DNA from: Spirosoma sp. 48-14
GTDB lineage: Bacteria > Bacteroidota > Bacteroidia > Cytophagales > Spirosomataceae
Length of the DNA: 64,000 nt
Direction of reading: 5' to 3'
Assembly (NCBI RefSeq): GCF_001898575.1
Contig: NZ_MKUD01000022.1
Span: 1-64,000 of the forward strand
Program-made: the position numbers and the translations under genes
Part shown: piece after piece, positions 1 to 7,855 of the stretch
How positions within the stretch are numbered: the stretch's first letter is position 1
How the letters are laid out: every line of letters starts with the position of its first letter
Notes under the pieces: generated by a model
What the model saw: only the letters and a program-made list of their open reading frames with translations
The model's database searches: none
What the model was told of the DNA's origin: nothing

Positions 1-1
1 C

Positions 2-349
2 TACGCCGGTCGAGCTGTAACCGGCTCGTTTACGCTGAACCTGCCGGGAGTGAATGCCGACCGCGCCAATAACAGCCTTGTCTTCTGCTATATTTTTGGG
101 ACCAATAGCAATTGGTATCAGTTGCCCGGATTTACTAATGGTGGTGCCTATGAGTACCGTACCTATCTAATTCCGGCTGCTACTTCGATATTGGGTATTT
201 CGCGAGTGACCAATAGTACGGGCACAGATACGTTCGTAAGCATAAGGGTTCTGGTTATACAGGCAAGTTCGGTGGTCAACGGTCGAAAAGCGGCTGTCGA
301 CTACAGTGATTACAATGCGGTGAAAGCTTACTACAATCTACCCGACTGA
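2..349 (+). CDS. C-terminal fragment of an unknown protein
   Basis: The reading frame is open from base 2 and ends in TGA at 347-349, so only the last 115 or so residues of a gene that starts outside the window are present. A GTG at 50 could serve as a start, but the frame is open through it, so a longer gene is more likely. The sequence is rich in Ser, Thr, Asn, Gly and aromatic residues with alternating hydrophobic positions, as in secreted beta-sheet proteins. It ends in AYYNLPD. I recognise no family. Confidence 0.6.
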   Translation, partial: YAGRAVTGSFTLNLPGVNADRANNSLVFCYIFGTNSNWYQLPGFTNGGAYEYRTYLIPAATSILGISRVTNSTGTDTFVSIRVLVIQASSVVNGRKAAVDYSDYNAVKAYYNLPD

Positions 350-429
350 TTACCAGTTCGCTATCAGAAAAACACCGACAAGGCAACCAGACTTTAAGCG
401 AGCAGCCACTTAAAACGTGAATCCTACTT

Positions 430-1203
430 ATGAAATCAATACATCGTTTCTGGATAATCACTTGCTTATTAACCTATTCTCTGACAGGAGTTGCCCAGGA
501 GTATACCCGCATCGAGATGTACACCACACTGATGCGCGGTGAAGACAAGCACGCCCGGAACCTACGCTACAAATTGTCCATGCAGGATGACGGCAACCTG
601 GTTATTTATCAATTTGCTAATCAGAAACTTACCCCGATCTGGTCAACTGGGACCAACAACAAAGGGGGTGATAAAGCCATTTTCCAGGCCGATGGCAACT
701 TCGTCCTTTATGATTTCGATAAACGGCCGATCTGGGCTTCCAATACCAAGGGGCGAGGAGCGTATATGCTTTTGCAAAACGATGGCAATCTGGTTATGTA
801 CGATAGGCAAGACAAATACGTATGGTCTACTAAACCCATAGTTCGCATTGAAGCCCCACCCGCCACTGAGCGACTGATTAAAAAGGGCGACTATATAGCG
901 AAAGGAGCATCGGCAGTAGCAACGAATAAAAAATATTGGCTAACCATGCAGGATGATGGCAACCTGGTTTTGTACAAACAAGGCAAAGCTATTTGGGCAA
1001 CGGGCACTAATGGCAAACCAGTGAAAGAATGCATTTTTCAGGACGATGGCAATTTTGTGCTGTATGATGTAAACGATAATCCCGTCTGGGCTTCCAATAC
1101 CGAAAGGCGCGGCAACCATATGGTGCTGCAGAATGATGGCAATCTGGTTATTTATGATGTCGTCCGAAAGCCGATATGGAACACAGATACCTGGGAACGC
1201 TGA
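430..1203 (+). CDS. Secreted protein with two bulb-type (mannose-binding) lectin domains
   Basis: The 257-residue product begins with a signal peptide (hydrophobic stretch at about 8-21, cleavage near GVAQ). Two B-lectin domains follow, at about 26-135 and 150-255. Each carries three copies of the sugar-binding motif QxDxNxVxY: QDDGNLVIY, QADGNFVLY and QNDGNLVMY in the first, QDDGNLVLY, QDDGNFVLY and QNDGNLVIY in the second. All six sites are intact. In this family each motif binds an alpha-mannose residue, so a mannose-binding exported lectin is expected; the actual ligand is inferred. No catalytic domain or sorting signal is attached. It stands alone, 80 bases after the preceding gene fragment. 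Confidence 0.9.
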   Translation: MKSIHRFWIITCLLTYSLTGVAQEYTRIEMYTTLMRGEDKHARNLRYKLSMQDDGNLVIYQFANQKLTPIWSTGTNNKGGDKAIFQADGNFVLYDFDKRPIWASNTKGRGAYMLLQNDGNLVMYDRQDKYVWSTKPIVRIEAPPATERLIKKGDYIAKGASAVATNKKYWLTMQDDGNLVLYKQGKAIWATGTNGKPVKECIFQDDGNFVLYDVNDNPVWASNTERRGNHMVLQNDGNLVIYDVVRKPIWNTDTWER

Positions 1204-1307
1204 GGCACCTCTGTTAGTAAAATGAGAGAAATAAATAAACGTTTGGTGTTTTTACGTAATACGTATATAGTAAAGCGTTAGAAAAAGAAGACTGGATAAA
1301 AGCACTT

Positions 1308-1330
1308 AGGATGCGCTTAAAGCGCATCCT
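1308..1330. repeat. Perfect 11-bp palindrome between lectin gene and IS630 remnant
   Basis: AGGATGCGCTT and AAGCGCATCCT flank one central A. There is no T-run beside it, so a classical terminator is not obvious, though it lies 105 bases after the lectin stop. The rest of 1204-1438 shows no convincing gene. Confidence 0.5.
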
Positions 1331-1438
1331 ATAAGAACTACTATGGCATGCCTGAAACCTACAGAAGCTGCTGTGGAAAATATCGTCTGGCAATTCCTGT
1401 TCGGAATGAAGATATACAGGCAAGCTGCAAAATCAATG

Positions 1439-1470
1439 ACTAGTGTTTCAGCCATCAATAGTTGACGGGT
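1439..1470 (+). repeat. IS630 terminal inverted repeat, left end
   Basis: Begins ACTAGTGTTT and contains TGACGGGTA near 1464. It matches the inverted sequence at 3869-3900 in both blocks with a diverged middle. The transposase stop codon lies inside it. Confidence 0.75.
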
Positions 1471-1670
1471 AAAGTCGTTTAAGTTTGATCCGGGCATCCT
1501 CCGCTGTAAACTGCCAGTCTACTTTAGACAATTTATCATTTCGCGCTTCCACCCAAGCCTGTACTTGCTGCTCGAACTTGGTCAGGCTGGCCACCCGGTG
1601 AGGTAAGCCTTGCCGGGTTAAGATACTCAGTTCAATATCCGCTACATTCAGCCGCACGGATTTCCATGGT

Positions 1671-2678
1671 TTATGCAAGCGCAGACGTATAATTTTTGTC
1701 ATATTTCTGCTCTCGATGAACTACTGAACAAACGCGGTGGATGAGCTTGTTGCGAACCGCATTGAGAACGAGCATTTTGTTTTTGCCTTCGCTCACTTTG
1801 CGCTCGTAATAGGTTTTCAACTCCCCTTTCATGCGGATGGCTGACATAGCTCCTAAATGAAAGAGTGATTTTAGCCGTAAACGAGCATGTTGACTCACGC
1901 GTGTTTTGCCGCGAACACTTGTGCCCGATCGGTATTCAAAGGGAGCTACACCGGCATGACAGGCAAGTTTTTTAGGATCGCGGATAGCCTTGAATTCGTT
2001 AGTAGCTACTAATACTTCAGCCGCAATAGCATCACCCACGCCGGGAACGGAGGTGATCCAGCCAAAAAGCTCCTTCAAGCGCTCATCGCTCTGAATAAGC
2101 GTATTGATTTGTTTTTCGGCACTTGCCAAATCGGCATTGATAGCTTTTAACGAGGCCTGGCAGTTTTTGGCCAGTTGCTTTTGGAGTGACTTTTCCACGA
2201 AGCCCTGCTGTTCGTCAATAGGTTGTTGAAGTTGTTGGCGAACTCGAAGAAGTCGTTGACGAAGCGCACTCAGTGTTGCAAGTTTTTGCAAAATGGGCCT
2301 TGGCGGTTGCCATAGGCCCATTTTATCTCGAAAACGGAAGGCATACTCGGCAATACGGACTGCATCAATGGTGTCGCTCTTTCCGCGCTGAAGGCCGCCT
2401 GCCTTCTTAATTTGAAGACTGCTTTCCAGCCAAATCGGTAGCTCCAGTTTATAGAGGGAAGCTAAAAGATGAGCACAATAAATCCCCGTATGTTCGAGGC
2501 AGCAGACCGATTCAGCAATTGTAAAGTAAGGCAAGGCCCTAATTAATTTCACTGTAGTTCTGATCGCTGCTGGTGAGTTAGCCGATTGAATTTGCAAGAC
2601 CGTAATTTTGCCATCAAAAACTGCCCAGTCAAGTGTAGCTTTCGAAACGTCAACACCGATGAAGTAGCGAATGTCCAT
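1671..2678 (-). CDS. IS110-family transposase (bridge-RNA-guided recombinase)
   Basis: The 335-residue protein has the two domains of this family. The N-terminal RuvC-like DEDD domain shows D10 (GVDVSK), E62 (CLEHTGIY) and D102/D105 (KSDTIDA). A coiled helical linker lies at about 130-200. The C-terminal Tnp domain begins with the helix-hairpin-helix VPGVGDAIAAE and contains the serine region YRSGTSVRGKTR, where Ser251 or Ser254 would be the catalytic nucleophile. Length is normal for the family and no frameshift is visible, so it may be active. It recombines DNA using an RNA made from its own 5' end (established for IS621 and relatives). Confidence 0.93.
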   Translation of the reverse strand: MDIRYFIGVDVSKATLDWAVFDGKITVLQIQSANSPAAIRTTVKLIRALPYFTIAESVCCLEHTGIYCAHLLASLYKLELPIWLESSLQIKKAGGLQRGKSDTIDAVRIAEYAFRFRDKMGLWQPPRPILQKLATLSALRQRLLRVRQQLQQPIDEQQGFVEKSLQKQLAKNCQASLKAINADLASAEKQINTLIQSDERLKELFGWITSVPGVGDAIAAEVLVATNEFKAIRDPKKLACHAGVAPFEYRSGTSVRGKTRVSQHARLRLKSLFHLGAMSAIRMKGELKTYYERKVSEGKNKMLVLNAVRNKLIHRVCSVVHREQKYDKNYTSALA

Positions 2679-2917
2679 GAGAGATCGTAATTTAGGGTGT
2701 TCAACAAGTTCTTGCTTTGGTGCTCAAACCCTTGCTAATGGGCCTATTTGCCCTCATTTCCATTCGAGCCTTTAAGCAAATAAAACAGGGTGGGTCCTGA
2801 ATCCGCGCATAGAGCTGGAACTCTGCGGCCCCATAGGGTAGCCCACCCATTTCACTAATTGGCAAGCTACCAAATCTTGGAATCTTACCACAAGACAAAC
2901 CTAAAGGGCGGCCCCGC
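2679..2917 (-). ncRNA. Candidate bridge RNA region of the IS110 element
   Basis: This 239-base leader of the transposase has no supported gene. On the minus strand it can fold a perfect 7-bp stem, CCCACCC (2842-2848 on plus) with GGGTGGG (2788-2794), enclosing a 47-base internal segment as in the target-binding loop of known bridge RNAs. The loop carries AUUCAG (complement of 2797-2802), which would pair with the host flank CTGAAT next to the insertion. The existence of a bridge RNA here follows from the family; the fold and pairing are my inference. Confidence 0.5.
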
Positions 2918-3868
2918 AGGAGCCGTGTTTGGGAGTGTACACAAAGTCAATCTTTCGCAGAATGGCCCGCGCCCGCCGGGCATCGAATACTTCGTAAAGA
3001 GCGGCCTTGCGGTGAGCCGATAAGTTGTGTCCTGCACCAACGTGATGCGGTCGGCACTAGCCTACCATTCCTCGGCGATAGACCCACAACTTTCGCCCAT
3101 TCGAGACTGTTGTGGCTGTCGGTGACAACCACCTCTCGCCGACCAGCCAAAGGCTGGGCCACCATAAAGACCTCCGCAACGCCCTCTCGCTTATATTCAT
3201 AGTTGTAGTGTTGAACGCCTTTTGGGTCCCTGAAACCCGACCGAGTCTCGCTAAGGAGTTGTCGACGGGCTTCGTCCAGGCAGATTACGGGGTGAGTAGG
3301 ATCATAAGGTCGCTGGTAGACCTCCAGCACCTCTTCCATCTGACACACAAACTTAGCCGATGCTTCAGGAATCACCCACGACTTGACCCGACAAGGCTTC
3401 AATTCATTTTTTTTGAGCATCTTCCGCACCGTCTCCCGTCCAATCGTCTCCACGTAGTTCAACTCGATCATCTTTTCCGCCAGTAACCGCACTGTCCAGT
3501 GGGCATAGCCAGCCGGTGGATCACTACAACGCAGCGCAATTAGGTGGGCTTCCACAGTCCCGTCAAAAACGACTTCCTTGTATTTTTCCCGCTTTTTGCC
3601 GTTGAGGGCAAACTCAAAACCGTCTTCCACAAACCGTTCGCGCAGGCGCTCGATGCTGCGAATACTAACTTGGTAGGTGGCCTTGATTTGTTCATCCGTT
3701 TTCCAATTATCTTGATTCTCGTCAGCGGCTAACAACACATAGGCCCGTTTAACGGCTTGACTTTTGGCATTGCGTTTGGCAATAATGGCCTGTAGTTGCT
3801 GGCGTTCCGCATCAGTTAAGGTGATATGGTATTTTTTCATGGTCGTAGCCAATTGCTTACACCAAAAT

Positions 3869-3900
3869 ACCCGTCACTTATCTAAAGTCAAAACACTAGT
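3869..3900 (-). repeat. IS630 terminal inverted repeat, right end
   Basis: Reverse complement of the left end in its outer 10 bases and in the inner TGACGGGTA block. It lies 17 bases beyond the transposase start. Confidence 0.75.
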
Positions 3901-4228
3901 TCGTGCGTCGGAAGAAACTGGTTGCAGGCGTGTGGAATCAGCAATTGGGAGTTGGGGCCATATGAAGTTGCTCAGAATGACAACATTACCTGAATACGTA
4001 CTTTTCACGACACGGATAATTTTCTACCCCGAGAGATCATCAAGCCCGGTGGACGAGTGGCTGTAAGTGCAGCCAACGATTTGGTGGTCGAAAACGACCA
4101 GAAGGAGGAGCCGAAAAGATAGGGTATTCAACAGGTTTGCTATCTAACGAAAATGACCTTATCGAAATCCGGAAATTTGTTGCCAGATAAGCAAACGGTC
4201 GAATACAGGGTTCTGATTTTGACTGGAC

Positions 4229-7200
4229 TTAGACAACGGCTGGCCGCTTGAAGCGGAGTTTGACGAGTGTGCCGTCCTGATTCTCGTAGGTCAGAATGCC
4301 TTCAAGCTGGCGGGCGAGCAAGTCCACTAACTGGGTGCCGAAGCCCGACCCATTGACCGTTTCCACGGGAGGCTTGCCGGTACCATTGTCGGCCACTTGT
4401 AGGAGTAATGAATCGTCGCCCACCCGCGTCAGGCTGATGCGAATGATGCCGCTATCCTTATTGATAAAGGCATATTTGAGCGAGTTCGTGATTAACTCAT
4501 TCGTTAGTAGTCCTACGGAAATCGCTGTGTCGATATCTAATACCAGTTCAGGCATCGAACAATCGATGGTGATGCGGCCTACGGCATCGAATGAATCGAG
4601 GATACTTTCACCCAGATTTATGAAATAGTCTCGCATCTCAATAACCCCCAATTGTTTGCCCTGATACAGTTTCTGGTGAATGATGCCCATACTCTGTACC
4701 CGGTTTTGACTGGCCTGGATCGCTTCCAGTACGTTAGGGTCAGTAACTTTCGCTGACTGCAAGGCCAGCAACCCCGACACCACGGCCAGATTATTCTTGA
4801 CCCGGTGATGAATCTCTTTCAGCAGGAGTTCGTTCTGGGCGTTTTTCTGAGCAATCTCGTCGCGCTGTTGCTTGATGACGACGGCTTCCTGAAGGGCCAG
4901 TTCACGGGCTTGTTCACGCAGACGGCCCTTCAATAAGTACCAAAAGCCGAGTAGCAGTAGCAGGGAATAAGCGGTATAGGCCCAAAGGCTCTGCCACCAA
5001 GGTGGGCTGATGTGTAGGCGGAGGGGCGCCAGATTGGTCCAAATTCCGTCGCTATTGCGGGCTTTCAGATGGAACAGGTACGTTCCCGGCTTCATCTGGG
5101 CAAAATCAACGGTGTTTTTGGTGCCAATGCTTATCCATTGTGGCTCGTCATTCGGTCCGGTCAGGGAATAGGCATAGGCACGACTGCCGGTATTGCGGTA
5201 ATCCAGTAACGCAAATTTTAGTTCCAGGGTGTTTTCCTGGTGCGACAAGGCCACCTCATGGGCTCGCCAGCGATCCGGGGGCAGGGGGCGCATGGTTTGC
5301 GTTCCGTCGGTGCCGAAGCAGGAAACACCCACCAACCGCAACGGTGATGCCGCTTTAGGAATTTGGTGGATGGTATCGGTAGGCCCAAATCGCCGTAAGT
5401 TGTTCTGGCAACCGAAATAAATCTCGTCGGTAGTCGCCAGTGCGGTAATGGGTGTCGAGTAAACTGAGTTGCCGACAAACTGCGGAAACGTGGTTACGCG
5501 CTCCGTAAGGGGGTCGATACAGGATACTACCTCATGCTGGTTGAACCAGATTTTACCGGTCCTGTCGAGGGTAGCGTGGGCAAAATAATCGTCCGTGAAC
5601 CCGTTTGCTGCACCATATTTTTTGAATCGTCCCGTTTTGACCGACAGCTTTTGTAAGGGAGCCGCATAGCCACTCGTTATCCATACATCACCCTGTTTAT
5701 CAATCAGGGGCGCAAAGGTGTAGTTGCTGGCCAGTCCGTAGGGGTCGCCTTGTCGGAGTACAAACCGCTGCACTTGCCGTGTTCGTTTATTTACCCGACT
5801 AAGCCCGTGAGCGGCTCCGCAGACCCACACTGTGTTCTGGGCATCGACCGCAATTTTCTGGAGCGTATTTGAGAGTAAACTGTTGGCATTGGTGGGGTCG
5901 TTTTTCCACTGCTCATAGGTACTCACCAGCCCCGTCTCGACTGATAAGCCGCCCTTCGGAATGCGGAAGAGCCCCTGCCCCCAGGTCGAAATCCAAAGGT
6001 CACCATCCCGGTCAATAACTGAAGCGATGGCATTCGGGATCGTATTTCGTCCATTCTTATCTAAACGGACGGGTGTTAAACGAGTCGTCTTTTTGTTGTA
6101 AACAAACAGGCCAGCCTCCGCACCAACCAGCAAATATGGATCGTGGCTGGCCCCGGTCGCATCTGGCAGTGGGCTGGTGAAATAGGTGAGGGGTTGTTTT
6201 AAGACAATCTTCATTTCATTCTGGACCGGCTTGGCGTGGCCTAGCGTGGCCCGTCCTAGCGTGGCCCGGCCCGGATTATAGCGAATCAGGCCCAGATCGG
6301 TACTGATCCAAAGGAAGCCTTCCGCGTCGGGCATGAGGGACTCCGTTACGGGCCGGATCGGAACCCCACCGGCGGTGTTCGTAAATTTTGGCAGTGGAAT
6401 GTTGGGGTGGCGTTCCTGACGGGGGTCGAAAAAAAGCGGATTTTTGTCGCTATCCCTCTCCAGCCAGATTAACCCCTGTCTATCTTCATACAGCGTTACC
6501 AGTTCCTTGAGTTGTTCCCCATTGCTGATGGCTACGGGTGTGCATTGCTCCACGACGGTCCGGTCGGCCGAAATGCGGAAGATGTCGTTATCACAGCAAA
6601 GCCAAAGCCGTCCCGTCCGATCTTCCAGAATCACTTTTGGAAACGGAATGGGTTTGCCATCGGCTGTTCGACCATCGAACCAATTGATTTGCCCTGTTTT
6701 AGGATCAAAAACCCGCAGCCCGGTTTGGTCTGGTACCCCCATCCAGATCAGGCCCCGACGATCTTGGCAGAGGCCGCTAATCGTATTGAGACCATCGGGA
6801 GCCTTGATGACGGGCACCCCGGATTTAGTTACCGTCGGAAAGCACCGCCAACGGTTACTGCTTCGGTCAAACTGCTCGAACCCAGCCGTTGTGCAAACGT
6901 AAATGTAACCCGGCCTGGACTGGCCGGAGGCTACCAAAATGGGCGACAGCGGGTTACCTTGCAATTGCCCTGACTCGCCCGGTTTGGGCAAAAAACGGAC
7001 AGTGCTACCTGTTTTGGGGTCGAACCGATTCATGCCATAATCGCTGCCGATCCAGAGATAACCGGATTCATCGCGTTGAAGAAACCGGAGCTTATCCGAC
7101 GATAAACTGGTTTTGTTGGTGGGCAGGTGTTGAAAATGGGCCACGTTGCCCGTTCGCTGATTGTAGGCATTCAGGCCCCCGTCGCGGGTGGTTATCCAGA

Positions 7201-7507
7201 ACGTACCTCGCTCATCCTGAATCATATCCGCTACCCGCGCCGAGGAGAGGGAGTTCAAATCCGCCGGATCAGAGCGTACAGTTACGATCTCATGGCCGTC
7301 GTACCGGCTCAGACCACTGCCGGTGACGAACCAGAGAAAATCGTCGCGGTCAGTAAAGAATCGATTAATGGTGAATTGATTTCGGTTGCGGCCCAGCGTC
7401 TCTTTGGGGGGTTCGTCGAAGTAAAGCACCGTGGATTGTGCCTGCCCGTCTGGTGCGGACAGGCACAATAGCAGGAGAAGCCACCTAAAAACAACGTATT
7501 TACCCAT
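4229..7507 (-). CDS. Propeller-type sensor histidine kinase (HisKA_2 class)
   Basis: From ATG 7507 the product is 1092 residues; an upstream TTG in frame would add 28 residues, but the signal peptide (GKYVVFRWLLLLLCL) starts at this ATG. About eleven Reg_prop blades follow, seen as repeats such as DERGTFWITT, DESGYLWIGS and DRDGDLWIST, then a Y_Y_Y domain, one membrane helix (AYSLLLLLGFWYLL), a coiled coil and the kinase. The phospho-acceptor is His in IHHRVKNN (about residue 901), followed by NELITNSLKYAF, DNGTGKP and GSGFGTQL of the ATPase. There is no receiver or DNA-binding domain, so it needs a separate regulator. Periplasmic ligand sensing is expected for this architecture. Confidence 0.92.
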   Translation of the reverse strand: MGKYVVFRWLLLLLCLSAPDGQAQSTVLYFDEPPKETLGRNRNQFTINRFFTDRDDFLWFVTGSGLSRYDGHEIVTVRSDPADLNSLSSARVADMIQDERGTFWITTRDGGLNAYNQRTGNVAHFQHLPTNKTSLSSDKLRFLQRDESGYLWIGSDYGMNRFDPKTGSTVRFLPKPGESGQLQGNPLSPILVASGQSRPGYIYVCTTAGFEQFDRSSNRWRCFPTVTKSGVPVIKAPDGLNTISGLCQDRRGLIWMGVPDQTGLRVFDPKTGQINWFDGRTADGKPIPFPKVILEDRTGRLWLCCDNDIFRISADRTVVEQCTPVAISNGEQLKELVTLYEDRQGLIWLERDSDKNPLFFDPRQERHPNIPLPKFTNTAGGVPIRPVTESLMPDAEGFLWISTDLGLIRYNPGRATLGRATLGHAKPVQNEMKIVLKQPLTYFTSPLPDATGASHDPYLLVGAEAGLFVYNKKTTRLTPVRLDKNGRNTIPNAIASVIDRDGDLWISTWGQGLFRIPKGGLSVETGLVSTYEQWKNDPTNANSLLSNTLQKIAVDAQNTVWVCGAAHGLSRVNKRTRQVQRFVLRQGDPYGLASNYTFAPLIDKQGDVWITSGYAAPLQKLSVKTGRFKKYGAANGFTDDYFAHATLDRTGKIWFNQHEVVSCIDPLTERVTTFPQFVGNSVYSTPITALATTDEIYFGCQNNLRRFGPTDTIHQIPKAASPLRLVGVSCFGTDGTQTMRPLPPDRWRAHEVALSHQENTLELKFALLDYRNTGSRAYAYSLTGPNDEPQWISIGTKNTVDFAQMKPGTYLFHLKARNSDGIWTNLAPLRLHISPPWWQSLWAYTAYSLLLLLGFWYLLKGRLREQARELALQEAVVIKQQRDEIAQKNAQNELLLKEIHHRVKNNLAVVSGLLALQSAKVTDPNVLEAIQASQNRVQSMGIIHQKLYQGKQLGVIEMRDYFINLGESILDSFDAVGRITIDCSMPELVLDIDTAISVGLLTNELITNSLKYAFINKDSGIIRISLTRVGDDSLLLQVADNGTGKPPVETVNGSGFGTQLVDLLARQLEGILTYENQDGTLVKLRFKRPAVV

Positions 7508-7562
7508 ATTGGGATAACCGGAATGCTGTAGCTCACAAGATAGGGTAAATCTAAAAAAGGGA

Positions 7563-7673
7563 CCGCAGTGGCGGACCATCAAATTCGTCAATTGAGAAAA
7601 AAATCAGTCTGCACCGGCGGCCCGGTCACAAACTCAGCTAAAATGTGAGATTTTGGACGGTCCGCCGATGCGG
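7563..7673. repeat. Inverted-repeat-bounded segment upstream of the sensor kinase
   Basis: CCGCAGTGGCGGACC (7563-7577) pairs with GGTCCGCCGATGCGG (7659-7673) at 13 of 15 positions. An internal hairpin ACCGG-CGGC-CCGGT lies between. The 111-bp segment carries no gene and could be a small non-autonomous element or a structured leader. Nothing else is evident in 7508-7855. Confidence 0.45.
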
Positions 7674-7855
7674 TTTGATTTATGAGATAACATTGTGAGA
7701 ATAAAGATCATATCGAATCACTTATTTAGGGCGACTACTGCACCCGTTTCTTAAAACGGGCGATTACTGAAACGGACGATATCAAACTAATTCGGTTTAC
7801 TTACCAAGTATTCCATTAAGCTAATGATTCTATTGTCAAGTATTGGCCGTCTCAA

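Larger units (their letters stand above)
1654..2917 (-). mobile_element. IS110-family insertion sequence inserted in IS630
   Basis: The host IS630 motif HGSWLNVADIELS lets the ends be placed. Host sequence stops at CAGCC (to 1653) on one side and resumes at AGGAGCCGTG (from 2918) on the other, giving a 1264-bp insert; one or two bases are ambiguous. No inverted repeats and no clear target duplication are visible, as is usual for IS110 elements, which use a DEDD/serine recombinase. Only 17 bases follow the transposase stop, while 239 precede its start, the layout of the IS110 group in which the 5' end encodes the bridge RNA. Confidence 0.9.
1448..3852 (-). pseudogene. IS630-family transposase, frameshifted and split by IS110
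   Basis: The N-terminal part reads from ATG at 3852: a helix-turn-helix region (TDEQIKATYQVSIRSIERLR), a winged-helix segment, then the DDE domain with the first Asp in VICLDEARRQ. After LEWAKVV the frame breaks. The expected continuation is still visible in other frames: SIAEEW then TAG, ITLVQD, and HRKAALYEVFDARRAR through KIDFVYTPKHGS. That means at least two frameshifts plus one stop. The IS110 element splits the gene at the conserved HGSWLN motif; the last part (LNVADIELS with the final Glu, then the conserved tail) runs from about 1653 down to 1448. Confidence 0.9.
1439..3900 (-). mobile_element. IS630-family insertion sequence, decayed and interrupted by IS110
   Basis: Terminal inverted repeats can be read at both ends: ACTAGTGTTT at 1439-1448 and its reverse complement at 3891-3900, with a second shared block TGACGGGTA about 15 bases further in. 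A TA sits at each end (1441-1442 and 3897-3898), as expected for the IS630/Tc1/mariner group, which duplicates a TA target. After removing the inserted IS110 element the length is about 1.2 kb, the usual size for IS630 elements. The transposase is broken, so the element should not move by itself. Confidence 0.85.
1343..4122 (+). pseudogene. Possible host reading frame interrupted by the IS630 element
   Basis: If the IS630 element and one copy of its TA target are removed (join 1442 to 3899), an ATG at 1343 reads through the junction to a TGA at 3991-3993. The same frame stays open after that stop to TAG at 4120-4122, where the sequence (NFLPREIIKPGGRVAV and on) looks protein-like. This would be a short, decayed gene of about 107 codons with one internal stop. 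I do not recognise the family. Chance openness cannot be excluded. The remaining bases to 4228 show nothing. Confidence 0.25.

Noticed and set aside
1308..1330. Palindrome considered as an IS630 end
   Set aside because: The true inverted ends of the element are at 1439 and 3900; this palindrome has no partner at the other side.
2701..2898. A 65-codon frame in the IS110 leader
   Set aside because: The region is better explained as the bridge RNA source; the product lacks family features and would need a start just inside the element end.
3112..3486. Plus-strand frame opposite the IS630 transposase
   Set aside because: Shadow of a recognisable transposase.
6444..6973. Two overlapping plus-strand frames of about 150 codons
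   Set aside because: Both lie opposite the propeller repeats of the sensor kinase.
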